58,867 bases of DNA from a virus, in IMG/VR virus record IMGVR_UViG_3300034062_004791, positions 1-58,867 of that record. One strand, written 5' to 3'. A model generated the notes under the pieces. The model had not been told where the DNA came from, searched no databases, and worked only from the letters and a program-made list of their open reading frames with translations. Shown in pieces: positions 46,515 through 54,659 of the stretch. The first letter of the stretch is position 1; the number at the start of each line of letters is the position of its first letter. The position numbers and the translations under genes were made by a program.

Positions 46515-46666
46515 GGGATCGATTCTTGATAGTCTTCTACTGATTCAAGGAGGTCTTTTAGTTTTTTATAAATGACCGAATCGGTTCCAAGATCAAAATC
46601 GGCGTCCATCATAATGTCCTCAATTTGAGAAGTGATGTCAAGAAGAAATTTTTGTTGCTCGTTCAA
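46511..46666 (-). CDS. Small acidic protein with TTG start, 51 aa
   Basis: TTG at 46666 with GGAGG about ten bases upstream, right behind the promoter 46699-46755. NEQQKFLLDITSQIEDIMMD. No ATG gives the full frame. Confidence 0.5.
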   Translation of the reverse strand: MNEQQKFLLDITSQIEDIMMDADFDLGTDSVIYKKLKDLLESVEDYQESIP

Positions 46667-46698
46667 GTTTGTTTAGGTCCTCCAATGTGGATGTTTGT

Positions 46699-46755
46699 AT
46701 TATATAGGGTGGGTGATCAGGATTTTTTATGAGTGTGCCAGTTTGGGGAGTGGCT
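46699..46755 (-). promoter_or_regulatory. Dyad promoter for 46511-46666
   Basis: Dyad GCCACTC-N4-AACTGGCAC (46735-46755), TATAAT at 46699-46704 after 31 bp, no hairpin. Confidence 0.75.
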
Positions 46756-46763
46756 CAAAGCGG

Positions 46764-46979
46764 TTATGGTGCCTTTCCGAGTTTTTCAGAAAGTTTTATG
46801 TAGTTATAAAGTTCTTTACACTCATTAGGCTTTTCCATACAAGAAACAGTTGTCTCATTTTTTGCTTCTTTTTTTCCATGAAAATGGCCCATATTATAAA
46901 ACATCACAGGAAACCCAATTAAAACAAGAAAAAGACTAAGAGATGCAAGTAATGCTTCAAAAAACTCGTCAGTAGTCAC
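46764..46979 (-). CDS. Membrane protein, CxEKPxxCK paralogue A, 71 aa
   Basis: One transmembrane helix (about 10-30), then TVSCMEKPNECKELYNYIK. The C-terminal block is repeated in the next gene upstream (CIEKPAQCKIIYDYLK). A tandem duplication. Confidence 0.62.
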   Translation of the reverse strand: MTTDEFFEALLASLSLFLVLIGFPVMFYNMGHFHGKKEAKNETTVSCMEKPNECKELYNYIKLSEKLGKAP

Positions 46980-47158
46980 TTATTATCTCCCATTTTTAAA
47001 TAATCATAAATGATTTTACATTGAGCCGGTTTCTCAATACACATAACAACGGTTCTTCGTTCTCCAAGAGTATAGGTGACATTAGAAATTGCAATCATAA
47101 ACATTATAGCAAGAACAAAATTTCTAAGTGATTTACTCGTTTCTGATTCGTTTTTCAT
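46976..47158 (-). CDS. Membrane protein, CxEKPxxCK paralogue B, 60 aa
   Basis: Transmembrane helix about 12-30, then VMCIEKPAQCKIIYDYLK. ATGA overlap on both sides. Two Cys may form a periplasmic disulfide. Confidence 0.62.
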   Translation of the reverse strand: MKNESETSKSLRNFVLAIMFMIAISNVTYTLGERRTVVMCIEKPAQCKIIYDYLKMGDNK

Positions 47159-47505
47159 TTGCTATCTCCAATAAGTCCTAGCTGTTCTTTTTCTTCCTTA
47201 CTCAAAGAAGAAAGTTCTTTCTTTAGTTTTTCAAGTTTTTGGGTCTTTACTTTTGCTTTGTTTTCTTTTTCTTTCGCTAGTTGTTTCATTCTTTTTTCAT
47301 ATTCTTTATCATTTTCCTCTCGGTGTTTATAAAGATAATATACAGTGTATTTTTCTCCACCATAAACCCAATCATAATCACTCTCAAGCCCCTCCCAACC
47401 AGCGTCCAAATCAGCCTGAAGTGAATAAATGATACTCTGAAGAGAACCCTCAAAGCCCCCATGATACTGTTTGGTTTCTCTTACTTGAATTCGTTTGATA
47501 GTCAT
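47155..47505 (-). CDS. Coiled-coil protein, 116 aa
   Basis: VRETKQYHGGFEGSLQSII, then WVYGGEKYTVYYLYK, then a long Lys/Glu coiled coil ending LSKEEKEQLGLI, shared with 2469-2762. Unknown. Confidence 0.62.
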   Translation of the reverse strand: MTIKRIQVRETKQYHGGFEGSLQSIIYSLQADLDAGWEGLESDYDWVYGGEKYTVYYLYKHREENDKEYEKRMKQLAKEKENKAKVKTQKLEKLKKELSSLSKEEKEQLGLIGDSK

Positions 47506-47738
47506 TTGCTATCTCCACGTTGAGGAATTGGCCCGCAAATTTTGTCCATCTGGGCGATTTCTACTGACTTGCGGCACTCAAGAACTGTTTTGAGATTTTG
47601 TTGAAACTGACTGTTTTCTTGATGTGAAAAATAAAAAGGAGAGCCAATAAGCAGAAACAACCCCAAGTAAAGCGGACTAAAGATCAAAATACTCGCAATA
47701 ATCGCAATAGATTGCGGATCCTTAAAAAAACGTTTCAT
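47502..47738 (-). CDS. Membrane protein, 78 aa
   Basis: Hydrophobic about 10-35, then VLECRKSVEIAQMDKICG. Same general plan as 6608-6931. Confidence 0.6.
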   Translation of the reverse strand: MKRFFKDPQSIAIIASILIFSPLYLGLFLLIGSPFYFSHQENSQFQQNLKTVLECRKSVEIAQMDKICGPIPQRGDSK

Positions 47739-47827
47739 AGTTTAAAAAGTTGGATAATGTTGTAGATGGTTGCTACAGTAAGAAATACTGAAATGAATAC
47801 AAGTGGTAAATAAAGAAAGAATTTCAT
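47735..47827 (-). CDS. Tiny membrane protein, 30 aa
   Basis: ATG at 47827; one hydrophobic helix; ATGA overlaps on both sides. Confidence 0.5.
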   Translation of the reverse strand: MKFFLYLPLVFISVFLTVATIYNIIQLFKL

Positions 47828-48300
47828 AGATAAACGTACTCCCTCCATTCATCAACATTAGATTTTTTCAAAATAATCTCCAATTTACTTTTAGGTTTGT
47901 AGTTGGTTCGGTAAGGAAACTTACCCCATTCTTCTGGGGTCCGATTACCCTTTTCTTCATTACAACTTCGACATGCTGGCACTAGATTATCGAAAGTGTG
48001 AAGCCCTCCGCGAGACAAAGGAATTACGTGATCGATTGTTAAATCATCATAAATTCCACAATAAGCGCACTGATAATTACCAAATTTCTTAACAAGATTT
48101 TTGGTTGGCCTCACACTCAAGAGTTTTTCAAATGGAATCCTTACATAATTTTTCAGGCAAATGACTCGTTTAGAAATAAACTTGACTCTTTCTTTCAATA
48201 AAAGAACAACGGCTCTTCGCCATTTTATAATGGAAATCGGGTTGTAATCGGCGTTTAAAAGTAACACATCTCGGTAAGGTTCTAGGTCCTTGTAGCTCAT
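47824..48300 (-). CDS. HNH endonuclease
   Basis: 158 residues, ATG at 48300. LLLNADYNPISIIKWRRAVVLLL at the N-terminus and YQCAYCGIYDDLTIDHVIPLSRGG ... CRSCNEEKGNRTPEEW are the full plan of the common bacterial HNH family (VLNADYxPL... CxxC ... DHVxPxSRGG ... CxxCNxxKGxRTPEE). All metal and catalytic residues are present. Confidence 0.88.
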   Translation of the reverse strand: MSYKDLEPYRDVLLLNADYNPISIIKWRRAVVLLLKERVKFISKRVICLKNYVRIPFEKLLSVRPTKNLVKKFGNYQCAYCGIYDDLTIDHVIPLSRGGLHTFDNLVPACRSCNEEKGNRTPEEWGKFPYRTNYKPKSKLEIILKKSNVDEWREYVYL

Positions 48301-48305
48301 AAAGA

Positions 48306-48980
48306 TCAAAACTCCTTGATTACACCAGATTCTACATTATAAAGAGACAACGGAGCCAGAGAATCGCTCCCACATCCAGAATCAAGAACGATGGATTGGT
48401 CTCCAATAAAAACCGTATGATAATGACCGGCTACCCGGACGTATTCTTGGTTTTCATTCTGGGCCTCCCACCACTTGACTCGGATATTATCCCGGTCGGT
48501 TTTTCCGTAAATAAATACGTCCCTGTACCTACGATTAAGGTCACTCCTAAAAACAAAATTTGATTCTGTTTTTAGACTATTCGGGAAGTATGCATGGGCA
48601 ATTCGGTATTCCTTGCCCCTACTATCCTTCATAATCGCCCCATAAGGAAAAGACGAAAGAAGATCAAACAGGGCTTTTTTATCAATGTTGTTCTCCTCAA
48701 ATTCCTTGATTGTGACATCTAGGCCATTATTTTGAGAGACATTGTTTCCTTTTAGATAACGAACTAGCTTGTCCTGGTGATTAGAATGCATACAAACGTG
48801 ACCATTTTTTACACACTTTTCCACCAGATTAAGAACCCCAATGGAGTCACTGTATCCAATCTTGCTATCAAAAATATCTCCAAGAAAGATAATCTGGAGA
48901 TTTTGGGACTCGGCATAATCAACTGCACTTTGCAGTCTTTGGGACTGAGAGTGAATATCAGAAATAAAACAGAAAGACAT
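48306..48980 (-). CDS. Metallophosphatase, PrpA-like
   Basis: 224 residues: FISDIHSQ, IIFLGDIFD, CMHSNHQDK (Asn-His), HAYFPNS and AGHYHTVFIG motifs in order, as in lambda-type Ser/Thr and diadenosine-tetraphosphate phosphatases. Substrate not predictable. Followed upstream by a hairpin and dyad promoter. Confidence 0.85.
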   Translation of the reverse strand: MSFCFISDIHSQSQRLQSAVDYAESQNLQIIFLGDIFDSKIGYSDSIGVLNLVEKCVKNGHVCMHSNHQDKLVRYLKGNNVSQNNGLDVTIKEFEENNIDKKALFDLLSSFPYGAIMKDSRGKEYRIAHAYFPNSLKTESNFVFRSDLNRRYRDVFIYGKTDRDNIRVKWWEAQNENQEYVRVAGHYHTVFIGDQSIVLDSGCGSDSLAPLSLYNVESGVIKEF

Positions 48981-48981
48981 T

Positions 48982-49018
48982 AAAAACCTCGGTTAACTTT
49001 TTAAGTTTAGCCGAGGTT
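48982..49018 (-). terminator. Hairpin terminator overlapping a -10
   Basis: ACCTCGGCTAA ... TTAACCGAGGT followed by TTTTT, 5-6 bases before the next ATG. The TAAACT -10 of the dyad promoter lies on the left arm/loop. Confidence 0.65.
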
Positions 49019-49061
49019 ATGGTTTTATTGGGTTAGGGTGTGACAGTTAGGAGATTGTCAC
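49004..49061 (-). promoter_or_regulatory. Dyad promoter for 48306-48980
   Basis: Dyad GTGACAATC-N4-AACTGTCAC (49040-49061) covering the upstream stop, TAAACT at 49004-49009 after 30 bp. Confidence 0.65.
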
Positions 49062-49411
49062 CAGTCGGTTTCGGATTCCAGATCGTCAATTGCGGTGAAA
49101 ATCTGGTCGCGGAACTCGTTGAGTTTTGCGTCAACGGCTGGCGCACGGACTGACCATTGCGAAATCCAACTGATCATTTCATTAACCCCCTCACGGGCAC
49201 GATCAGCAGCGGTAGGCTCGACTTCCTCTTCAGGAACATCGGCCTCAAGATCATCAACAAAGAAGAATCGTGAATAAAAGGAACATTCTTTTACATTCCC
49301 CATTGTTGTTTGTACCCAGCGTTCAAGATTCGCATCATAAGCCAGCACTTTAGAAGAAGTGGTGCGAGCGGTAAAATCGTAATCAGAGCGGTTGAAAATT
49401 TGATAATTCAT
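49058..49411 (-). CDS. Hypothetical protein, 117 aa
   Basis: Start MNYQIFNRSDYDF at 49411. Beta start, then a strongly acidic middle (DDLEADVPEEEVEP), then a helix. Unknown. Confidence 0.6.
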   Translation of the reverse strand: MNYQIFNRSDYDFTARTTSSKVLAYDANLERWVQTTMGNVKECSFYSRFFFVDDLEADVPEEEVEPTAADRAREGVNEMISWISQWSVRAPAVDAKLNEFRDQIFTAIDDLESETDW

Positions 49412-49443
49412 AAAAAGCATCCTTTAGTAATTTGGACAATGAT

Positions 49444-49499
49444 AATGTAGCACGTTTAAAGGCCAGTGGTCAATTTAGTGGACAGTTAAAGGACCGTCC
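49444..49499 (-). promoter_or_regulatory. Dyad promoter for 49058-49411
   Basis: Dyad GACGGTC-N4-AACTGTCCAC (49478-49499), TACATT at 49444-49449 after 28 bp; within the 3' end of the kinase gene. Confidence 0.62.
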
Positions 49500-49949
49500 A
49501 TCGGCCACTTGAGAGAAACCCTCCGAAACGCATGGCCTACTATAAGAGCCATGCATCGACTCTAGCACATGAATGGGGACAGTTTTTGTTCTGTCTGAGT
49601 TGTGATTTCTTTTTAACATTTCTTCTTTGGTTATTTCAAAATAAACAGCAATCTTCTCATAATGATCTGGAATCATTTTGAGTTTTCTTTTCCTAACTTT
49701 TGGGGTCAGGTGAGTCTGATCACAAATAATGTTTTGATCATTTTTGACCGCATGTTCAAGTTGTTGAAGCATTAATGAGATTGCCTCGGTTATGTATTCA
49801 CTAAAGATCGCATCGTATGTCGAGTTGATATTCTCAGCATAATTTTCGATTATGTTGTCAGAAGAGATGACAATGTATCCTGGGTGCGTTTTGACCCAGG
49901 AAGATTTTCCAGATGTTGGAACACCGCATAAAAGAATTGCTTTAGGCAT
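49470..49949 (-). CDS. P-loop kinase, polynucleotide-kinase-like
   Basis: 159 residues. Walker A GVPTSGKSS (9-17), IISSDNII-type lid, IICDQTHLT and a RNHNSDRTKTVP-type Arg motif match the kinase domain of T4 PNK and AAA_33 kinases. No phosphatase domain. It follows the RNA ligase gene with an eight-base overlap, which supports a role in 5'-phosphorylation during RNA repair. The last codons overlap a dyad. Confidence 0.82.
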   Translation of the reverse strand: MPKAILLCGVPTSGKSSWVKTHPGYIVISSDNIIENYAENINSTYDAIFSEYITEAISLMLQQLEHAVKNDQNIICDQTHLTPKVRKRKLKMIPDHYEKIAVYFEITKEEMLKRNHNSDRTKTVPIHVLESMHGSYSRPCVSEGFSQVADGRSFNCPLN

Positions 49950-51276
49950 CTTGAGATTCCAAATCTACATAATTTTCATCATCTAGTTGTTTAGTTTCCC
50001 ATTCAAGAAATTTGAATGATTTGAGTTTATAAATCTCAGAATCAAAAATGTCTTTCCTTAGGCAAATTCCTTCATCTGGAACGGGTTTTTTCTGAGATAC
50101 ACATAGGTCACAATCTTTCTCCAAATAATCGCCAATAAGACACTGAAGAAAATTCTCGTGCCAATGGTCATTTACAGAAAGATCTGGATAAAGATCCTTG
50201 GCCTTTCCATAATAAAGTTCAGGAACCATTGTGAGTCCAAACTGTTCACAATATTCCTTCACCTGATTATGGGAGAATTCATAAACTTGACCAGACTGGT
50301 TTGTTGTGGTGATTCGGTAAATATAGGTCTTAAATGTGCCCGGTTCACAACCATAATCATATCCATTTTGGATGTAACCACCGGTTTTTAGATACCCAGT
50401 GGCTTCTCCATAAAGGGTAATAGAATCTTGAATTGCGTATTCTACTGATTTGGCAATTTCTTCCCAGAGATCATAAGAATAAAAATGATCCTTATTTCCT
50501 ACTTCAAGATAGCCGTTTTTCAGGACCCTTCTTGATGCCCAAAGCAAATCATACTCAGTGTCAACAATTTTTACACCAAACTTTTTAAGCAACTTTTCTT
50601 GCCAGGTCAGCCTTTTATTACACAGAAGTCTGGCCGCAACCCATGAGGTTCCATGAAGTTTTCGGGTAATTGCAATATAATCGTTTGGCGAAATATTGTG
50701 AATGGATTTTTTTAGTTGAATGGTATCATAATGAAACCTGAATTGTTGATCAACAACTTTAGGCTCACGAACAACTTTCTTCTGATTTTTCTTCTCCTTA
50801 TTTTGCTTCTTAAGAGAAACAGGATTTACATACTTCTCGCAAACGAGAATATCACCATAAGAATCAAATTCTGTTCCGACCAGATCCTCTTTAAAATCAA
50901 CACTCTTTCCGGTCTTTTCTTCTAGCCAATTGCAGAATTTATCAAACGGCAGGGCATAACCCATAGAAGGCACTGATCTCAATTTTACAGCCCTCACTCT
51001 TCCCTTAGAATTGAAAAATCCAGCTACTTCCTTATTATCATTTAGAGTTTTATCAGAAAAAGAATTGCCCCATGAGAGGAACTCTTTATTGATAGCACAC
51101 TCTAGCGGAAAGTAAACATAAACGTCTCCTTCCTTTGCGTCCAATGAAACAATAACAGAATTCCCTTGGATAACTGCAATCTGAAGCCTATCGGCATTAG
51201 GGTGAGGGGCAATATTATCCAGTCGGACAATCTGTGACAAATAATTTGGGTTGGCTTTTTCTGAAATCTTAAACAT
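49942..51276 (-). CDS. RNA ligase with N-terminal OB-like domain, 444 aa
   Basis: Residues 15-55 (IVRLDNIAPHPNADRLQIA) look like the tRNA-binding OB fold of EMAP/PheT type. A Lys-rich linker is at 155-170. The nucleotidyltransferase core starts at about 198: motif I RKLHGTSW with the catalytic Lys206, motif III-like YSYDLW, motif IIIa/IV GEATGYLKTGG and EGICLRKD, motif V YKLKSFKF. Seals RNA 5'-phosphate/3'-OH ends in the known families. With the kinase it can make an RNA repair pair. Confidence 0.85.
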   Translation of the reverse strand: MFKISEKANPNYLSQIVRLDNIAPHPNADRLQIAVIQGNSVIVSLDAKEGDVYVYFPLECAINKEFLSWGNSFSDKTLNDNKEVAGFFNSKGRVRAVKLRSVPSMGYALPFDKFCNWLEEKTGKSVDFKEDLVGTEFDSYGDILVCEKYVNPVSLKKQNKEKKNQKKVVREPKVVDQQFRFHYDTIQLKKSIHNISPNDYIAITRKLHGTSWVAARLLCNKRLTWQEKLLKKFGVKIVDTEYDLLWASRRVLKNGYLEVGNKDHFYSYDLWEEIAKSVEYAIQDSITLYGEATGYLKTGGYIQNGYDYGCEPGTFKTYIYRITTTNQSGQVYEFSHNQVKEYCEQFGLTMVPELYYGKAKDLYPDLSVNDHWHENFLQCLIGDYLEKDCDLCVSQKKPVPDEGICLRKDIFDSEIYKLKSFKFLEWETKQLDDENYVDLESQDA

Positions 51277-51299
51277 GACAAAACTCTAAGGGCAAATGA

Positions 51300-51356
51300 A
51301 CCATAAAACGTTTTTAGACAGAATAGTATAAAAAGTAGACAGTTTAAAAATTGTCT
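51300..51356 (-). promoter_or_regulatory. Dyad promoter for the RNA ligase operon
   Basis: Dyad AGACAATT-N4-AAACTGTCT (51335-51356), TATGGT at 51300-51305 after 29 bp; a TATACT at 51326-51331 is a closer but unconventionally placed alternative. Confidence 0.65.
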
Positions 51357-52587
51357 ACTTACTAATTTCCTGAGACACTGTTTCTCCCAGGGTAAAACTT
51401 TTGTAAATGACCGTTTCTACTGCTTCCGCAACTTTCTTTGAATAAGAATCAAAAACTGGCAATACAATCAGACCATAAGGCTTTACATAATTCCTATAAT
51501 CACATGCACGCAATTCACCAGATACAATTCGATCTGAATCGTTTTTATGAAGACGAATTACACGACCAACAGTTTGGACCATATCAATAATAGACATATT
51601 CCTTAGGAAGATTACTGAATCAAGACCAACCACATTGATTCCTTCTCCTAGGATACTGTAATTGAGCACCACAAATTTCTTTTCTTCATCATTACCCCAC
51701 TCGTTAAGGGTCTTGAAGAAGTCGGCTCTTTTGACCTCTTTCCCATCAATATAACACCCATGTTGTGAGGTAATATGCATAAGACTATAATCTCTTTCTT
51801 TTAGTTGTTCTGCAAAATCAGTTTCACTGATCAATGAAATAATTGATTTAGTAGACTTTGCGGCAATAAGAACCTTGGATGCATTTTCTTCATCAAGGGT
51901 CTTTAGGATCAGGTTACAATTACGTTCATCAATATTCTCACTATTTTCTACTTCTTTTTTTACAACCAATGGTGGAATAACAAAACCCTGGTCTACCATT
52001 TGGGTCATTGGGACACTACAAAGAATTTCACCATAGACTTCTTTGATATTCATTCCTGGTTTTTTATCAGGAATAAGGGAGTTTTTAGGGGTAGCCGTAA
52101 AGAAGTATTTTTTGTTTGCAGACTTGACTGCGTCTTCAATATGGGGAAAGAAGTTTTTCTTTACCGAGTTGTGACATTCATCAAAATTGTATGTATCAAC
52201 CTTAATTCCAGATTCGATTACTTTCTTTAGGGAATTATAAGAAGTAAAGATTAGTTTATGGTGGTCTTTATGGATATTATGCCATTCTTTAAGATTTTGT
52301 GGATCAGTTGTTCTATAATGTTTGAATTTAGATCCAGAATGAATATGAATAAACTTTGCATTAGTAATAAACTTCTCATATTCTTGAGACAGTTGAGAAA
52401 CAAGAAGAAGTCTTGGTGCAACAACACAAACAGTCTGAGGAATAGATGATTCAAACTGTTTAATTGTATTTTGAATAAAAATAATAGACTTACCAGCACC
52501 TGTTCCTAGGATAATTGAACCATTATCATTATGATGCATCTGATGCAATGCGTCTTGTTGATGTGGTCTGAGAATAATAGGAGTCAT
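51355..52587 (-). CDS. SF2 DNA/RNA helicase, UvsW-like
   Basis: 410 residues. LRPHQQDAL (Q-like), GTGAGKS (28-34), VVAPRLLLVSQ (Ia), DECH (136-139, a DEAH/D-type box), FTATP (III), motif V LGEGINV and motif VI QTVGRVIRL. This is a complete SF2 core like T4 UvsW, which remodels replication and recombination forks. Two dyad promoters lie upstream. Confidence 0.86.
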   Translation of the reverse strand: MTPIILRPHQQDALHQMHHNDNGSIILGTGAGKSIIFIQNTIKQFESSIPQTVCVVAPRLLLVSQLSQEYEKFITNAKFIHIHSGSKFKHYRTTDPQNLKEWHNIHKDHHKLIFTSYNSLKKVIESGIKVDTYNFDECHNSVKKNFFPHIEDAVKSANKKYFFTATPKNSLIPDKKPGMNIKEVYGEILCSVPMTQMVDQGFVIPPLVVKKEVENSENIDERNCNLILKTLDEENASKVLIAAKSTKSIISLISETDFAEQLKERDYSLMHITSQHGCYIDGKEVKRADFFKTLNEWGNDEEKKFVVLNYSILGEGINVVGLDSVIFLRNMSIIDMVQTVGRVIRLHKNDSDRIVSGELRACDYRNYVKPYGLIVLPVFDSYSKKVAEAVETVIYKSFTLGETVSQEISK

Positions 52588-52609
52588 TTGGTAGTGTTAT
52601 TATTTTATT

Positions 52610-52665
52610 ATTGTAGTGGGTATTTATGAGATTTAATGAGATAGTAGACAGTTTTATAAGTGTCT
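52610..52665 (-). promoter_or_regulatory. Proximal dyad promoter for the helicase
   Basis: Dyad AGACACTT-N4-AACTGTCTAC (52644-52665), TACAAT at 52610-52615 after 28 bp. CATAAATA at 52621-52628 may be an overlapping late promoter. Confidence 0.7.
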
Positions 52666-52714
52666 ATATTAGTTATTAATTAATATATAATGTATTCACT
52701 AAACCGACAAACCG

Positions 52715-52773
52715 ATCCTAGACCCTTTCTCAGAAAAAGTCAAGTACCTATAAGACAATCGGGAAATTGTCAC
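52715..52773 (-). promoter_or_regulatory. Distal dyad promoter with a -35, for the helicase
   Basis: Dyad GTGACAATT-N4-GATTGTC (52753-52773), TAGGAT at 52715-52720 after 29 bp, and TTGACT at 52738-52743 with 17 bp spacing. The only copy with both a dyad and a good -35. The region 52588-52820 holds no gene. Confidence 0.65.
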
Positions 52774-52820
52774 AAGACACTTGACAAATTTGAATTTATG
52801 TTGTAATCTGGTCCAGATTC

Positions 52821-54659
52821 TCAAACAGTATCAAAAAAGAACATTTGCCATAATCTTGCATTTTCCATCACAGTACCAAAGTATTGAGAAGCACTATGAA
52901 TACAACTGGCATCAAAAATCACAAGACGATTATAAACATTCCCTAAAACGTCTACTGGTTCAAATGGAGTGCCGTCTAAATGACAATCTCCAGGAATATC
53001 TTTCCAAGAAGCATCCCATCCTTCTTCAAAATAATTTCTTGCTCTTGTTTTTTTATGAGCATAAAGAGTAGTACCACACTGATAAGGAGCACCAGGAGTT
53101 AGATACAACATTCCACCCCATTTCTGACTATCACAATGATAAACTAATGGTTCTCCCGACCAAGCAACCTGAAATCTTCCGTTCATTCCATGACTTTCCC
53201 ATTCAGTAATTTTTCTACCCATAATCTCTTCAAAACGTTCTTTGAGACCTGGAAATAAAAACTGTTGTTCTGTCCTTCTCCCAATAAATCCTCTCCCAAA
53301 ACCACCTTCCATATAATCTTGTTCTAGAGCAAACTTTCTGACTTCATCTGGTTTTTCATAAAAGTTGTCTACAATCCAAGAGGTTGATTTTTGGTTATTA
53401 TTTACTGAAAAAAAATTAAAAGACTGTTCGGTATCACTTAATATATAATCCCTAACATTGTGAATACCATCTTTGACAGATTTCATTCTTTCTATGATAC
53501 TTTTATCTATTAAATCAGGATGAGCCCACCAGTCTTCAAAATTTGATTTACCCTCAGGTGAAATATCATTTGCAATTAAAATATAACCTTTACTCAATAG
53601 AAACTCTCTTGATTTTTCTCGGTAAGATTTAGTAACATCCACATAATAATCGTGCTCATAAGTAATAACTGCAAATTTATACTCATTAAAAGGTATTTTT
53701 AACATACATTCATAAGTATTTTTTGCTGGTTCAATATCTAATTGTAAATAATCAATTACATCACTTTCAAAGTTTTCCTTTAAAAGTTTTTTATAATCAA
53801 TTGTAAGGGCATTGTCATGTAATAATTTTGAACTTCTATTATTTCTATAGTTTTCAATAAACTTCTCATTATATTCAATAGAAACACCAGACCACCCAAA
53901 ACTTTTTTCAAGTAATGCAGTATTATTTCCCTTAAAAGGGTCTGCTCCACCTATTTCTAGAAATGTTCCATTTTTTTTTCCATTTGTCATAGAAAGAATA
54001 AACATATCTTGAAATACTTGGGAATAATTTCTTTCTATAGAAGAAGAACCAGGAAACTTATATCTTAATTTTGAGTGGTCTTCTTTTTTATATGGCTGAA
54101 ATGATATAGATTCTGGTCCACTACCAAGACTAGTAATATTCTGTTCTACTGAATTTTTATGAGACTCGTCTAATTTATCCCAATAATTATCAACCAATTT
54201 ACGAAAAAGTTCCCTTGATTCCATTCCTTTTCCCCACCACCATCCAGCAACTGCCTTCTGGAAAAGTAGTAAATGATCCCCACTATATTCAGAAATTATA
54301 CTTTCTTGATTAGAATATTGAATTCCTAAATTTGCATATGTATATGCACTTTGCCATTCTTGGTTTCTTTCATAAAGTAATGAAAGAAAATAGTATGCTT
54401 CTGGTCTTTGTGGCATTAAATTTAATGCATTTTCAAGAATAACTTTCTCTGTCACATCTCTTGAACCTTGTGCTCTATAACAAAATGACGACCTAATAAG
54501 TGCTCTATATGCTAATAAATCATCTTTAGACCTTTCTGCCGCTCTTAAGTAATAGCTATGTGCTGGGGCATATTGTTGTTGTTTTTCGTACCACTCGGCA
54601 AGTTTATAATTCTTTTCCGCATTTTCTGTATCTACTGAAAATTCATTTAATTCATTCAT
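52821..54659 (-). CDS. TPR / FkbM methyltransferase / 2OG-Fe(II) oxygenase fusion
   Basis: 612 residues. Residues 1-170: TPR-like helices (AEWYEKQQQYAPAHSYYLRA, YFLSLLYERNQEWQSAY). About 225-400: FkbM-type SAM methyltransferase, GTFLEIGGADPFKGNN as the SAM site and YLQLDIEPAK as the acidic motif. About 430-612: a 2OG-Fe(II) oxygenase double-stranded beta helix with YHCDSQKWGGMLYLTP (His-x-Asp), IFDASCIHSA (distal His) and the closing RLW. FkbM enzymes O-methylate sugars. The neighbouring fibre and glycan-enzyme genes suggest modification of glycans or virion proteins. It overlaps the beta-propeller gene by eight bases. Confidence 0.82.
   Translation of the reverse strand: MNELNEFSVDTENAEKNYKLAEWYEKQQQYAPAHSYYLRAAERSKDDLLAYRALIRSSFCYRAQGSRDVTEKVILENALNLMPQRPEAYYFLSLLYERNQEWQSAYTYANLGIQYSNQESIISEYSGDHLLLFQKAVAGWWWGKGMESRELFRKLVDNYWDKLDESHKNSVEQNITSLGSGPESISFQPYKKEDHSKLRYKFPGSSSIERNYSQVFQDMFILSMTNGKKNGTFLEIGGADPFKGNNTALLEKSFGWSGVSIEYNEKFIENYRNNRSSKLLHDNALTIDYKKLLKENFESDVIDYLQLDIEPAKNTYECMLKIPFNEYKFAVITYEHDYYVDVTKSYREKSREFLLSKGYILIANDISPEGKSNFEDWWAHPDLIDKSIIERMKSVKDGIHNVRDYILSDTEQSFNFFSVNNNQKSTSWIVDNFYEKPDEVRKFALEQDYMEGGFGRGFIGRRTEQQFLFPGLKERFEEIMGRKITEWESHGMNGRFQVAWSGEPLVYHCDSQKWGGMLYLTPGAPYQCGTTLYAHKKTRARNYFEEGWDASWKDIPGDCHLDGTPFEPVDVLGNVYNRLVIFDASCIHSASQYFGTVMENARLWQMFFFDTV

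Noticed and set aside
230-52773. Dyads as RNA hairpins only or as plain terminators
   Set aside because: Many copies do not pair well across the arms, lack a T-run, and keep a constant distance to the -10, which fits protein-bound DNA better.
52781-53071. Plus-strand frame with a TTGACA-like sequence upstream
   Set aside because: Antisense to the end of the oxygenase fusion gene; poor -10 spacing and no ribosome site.
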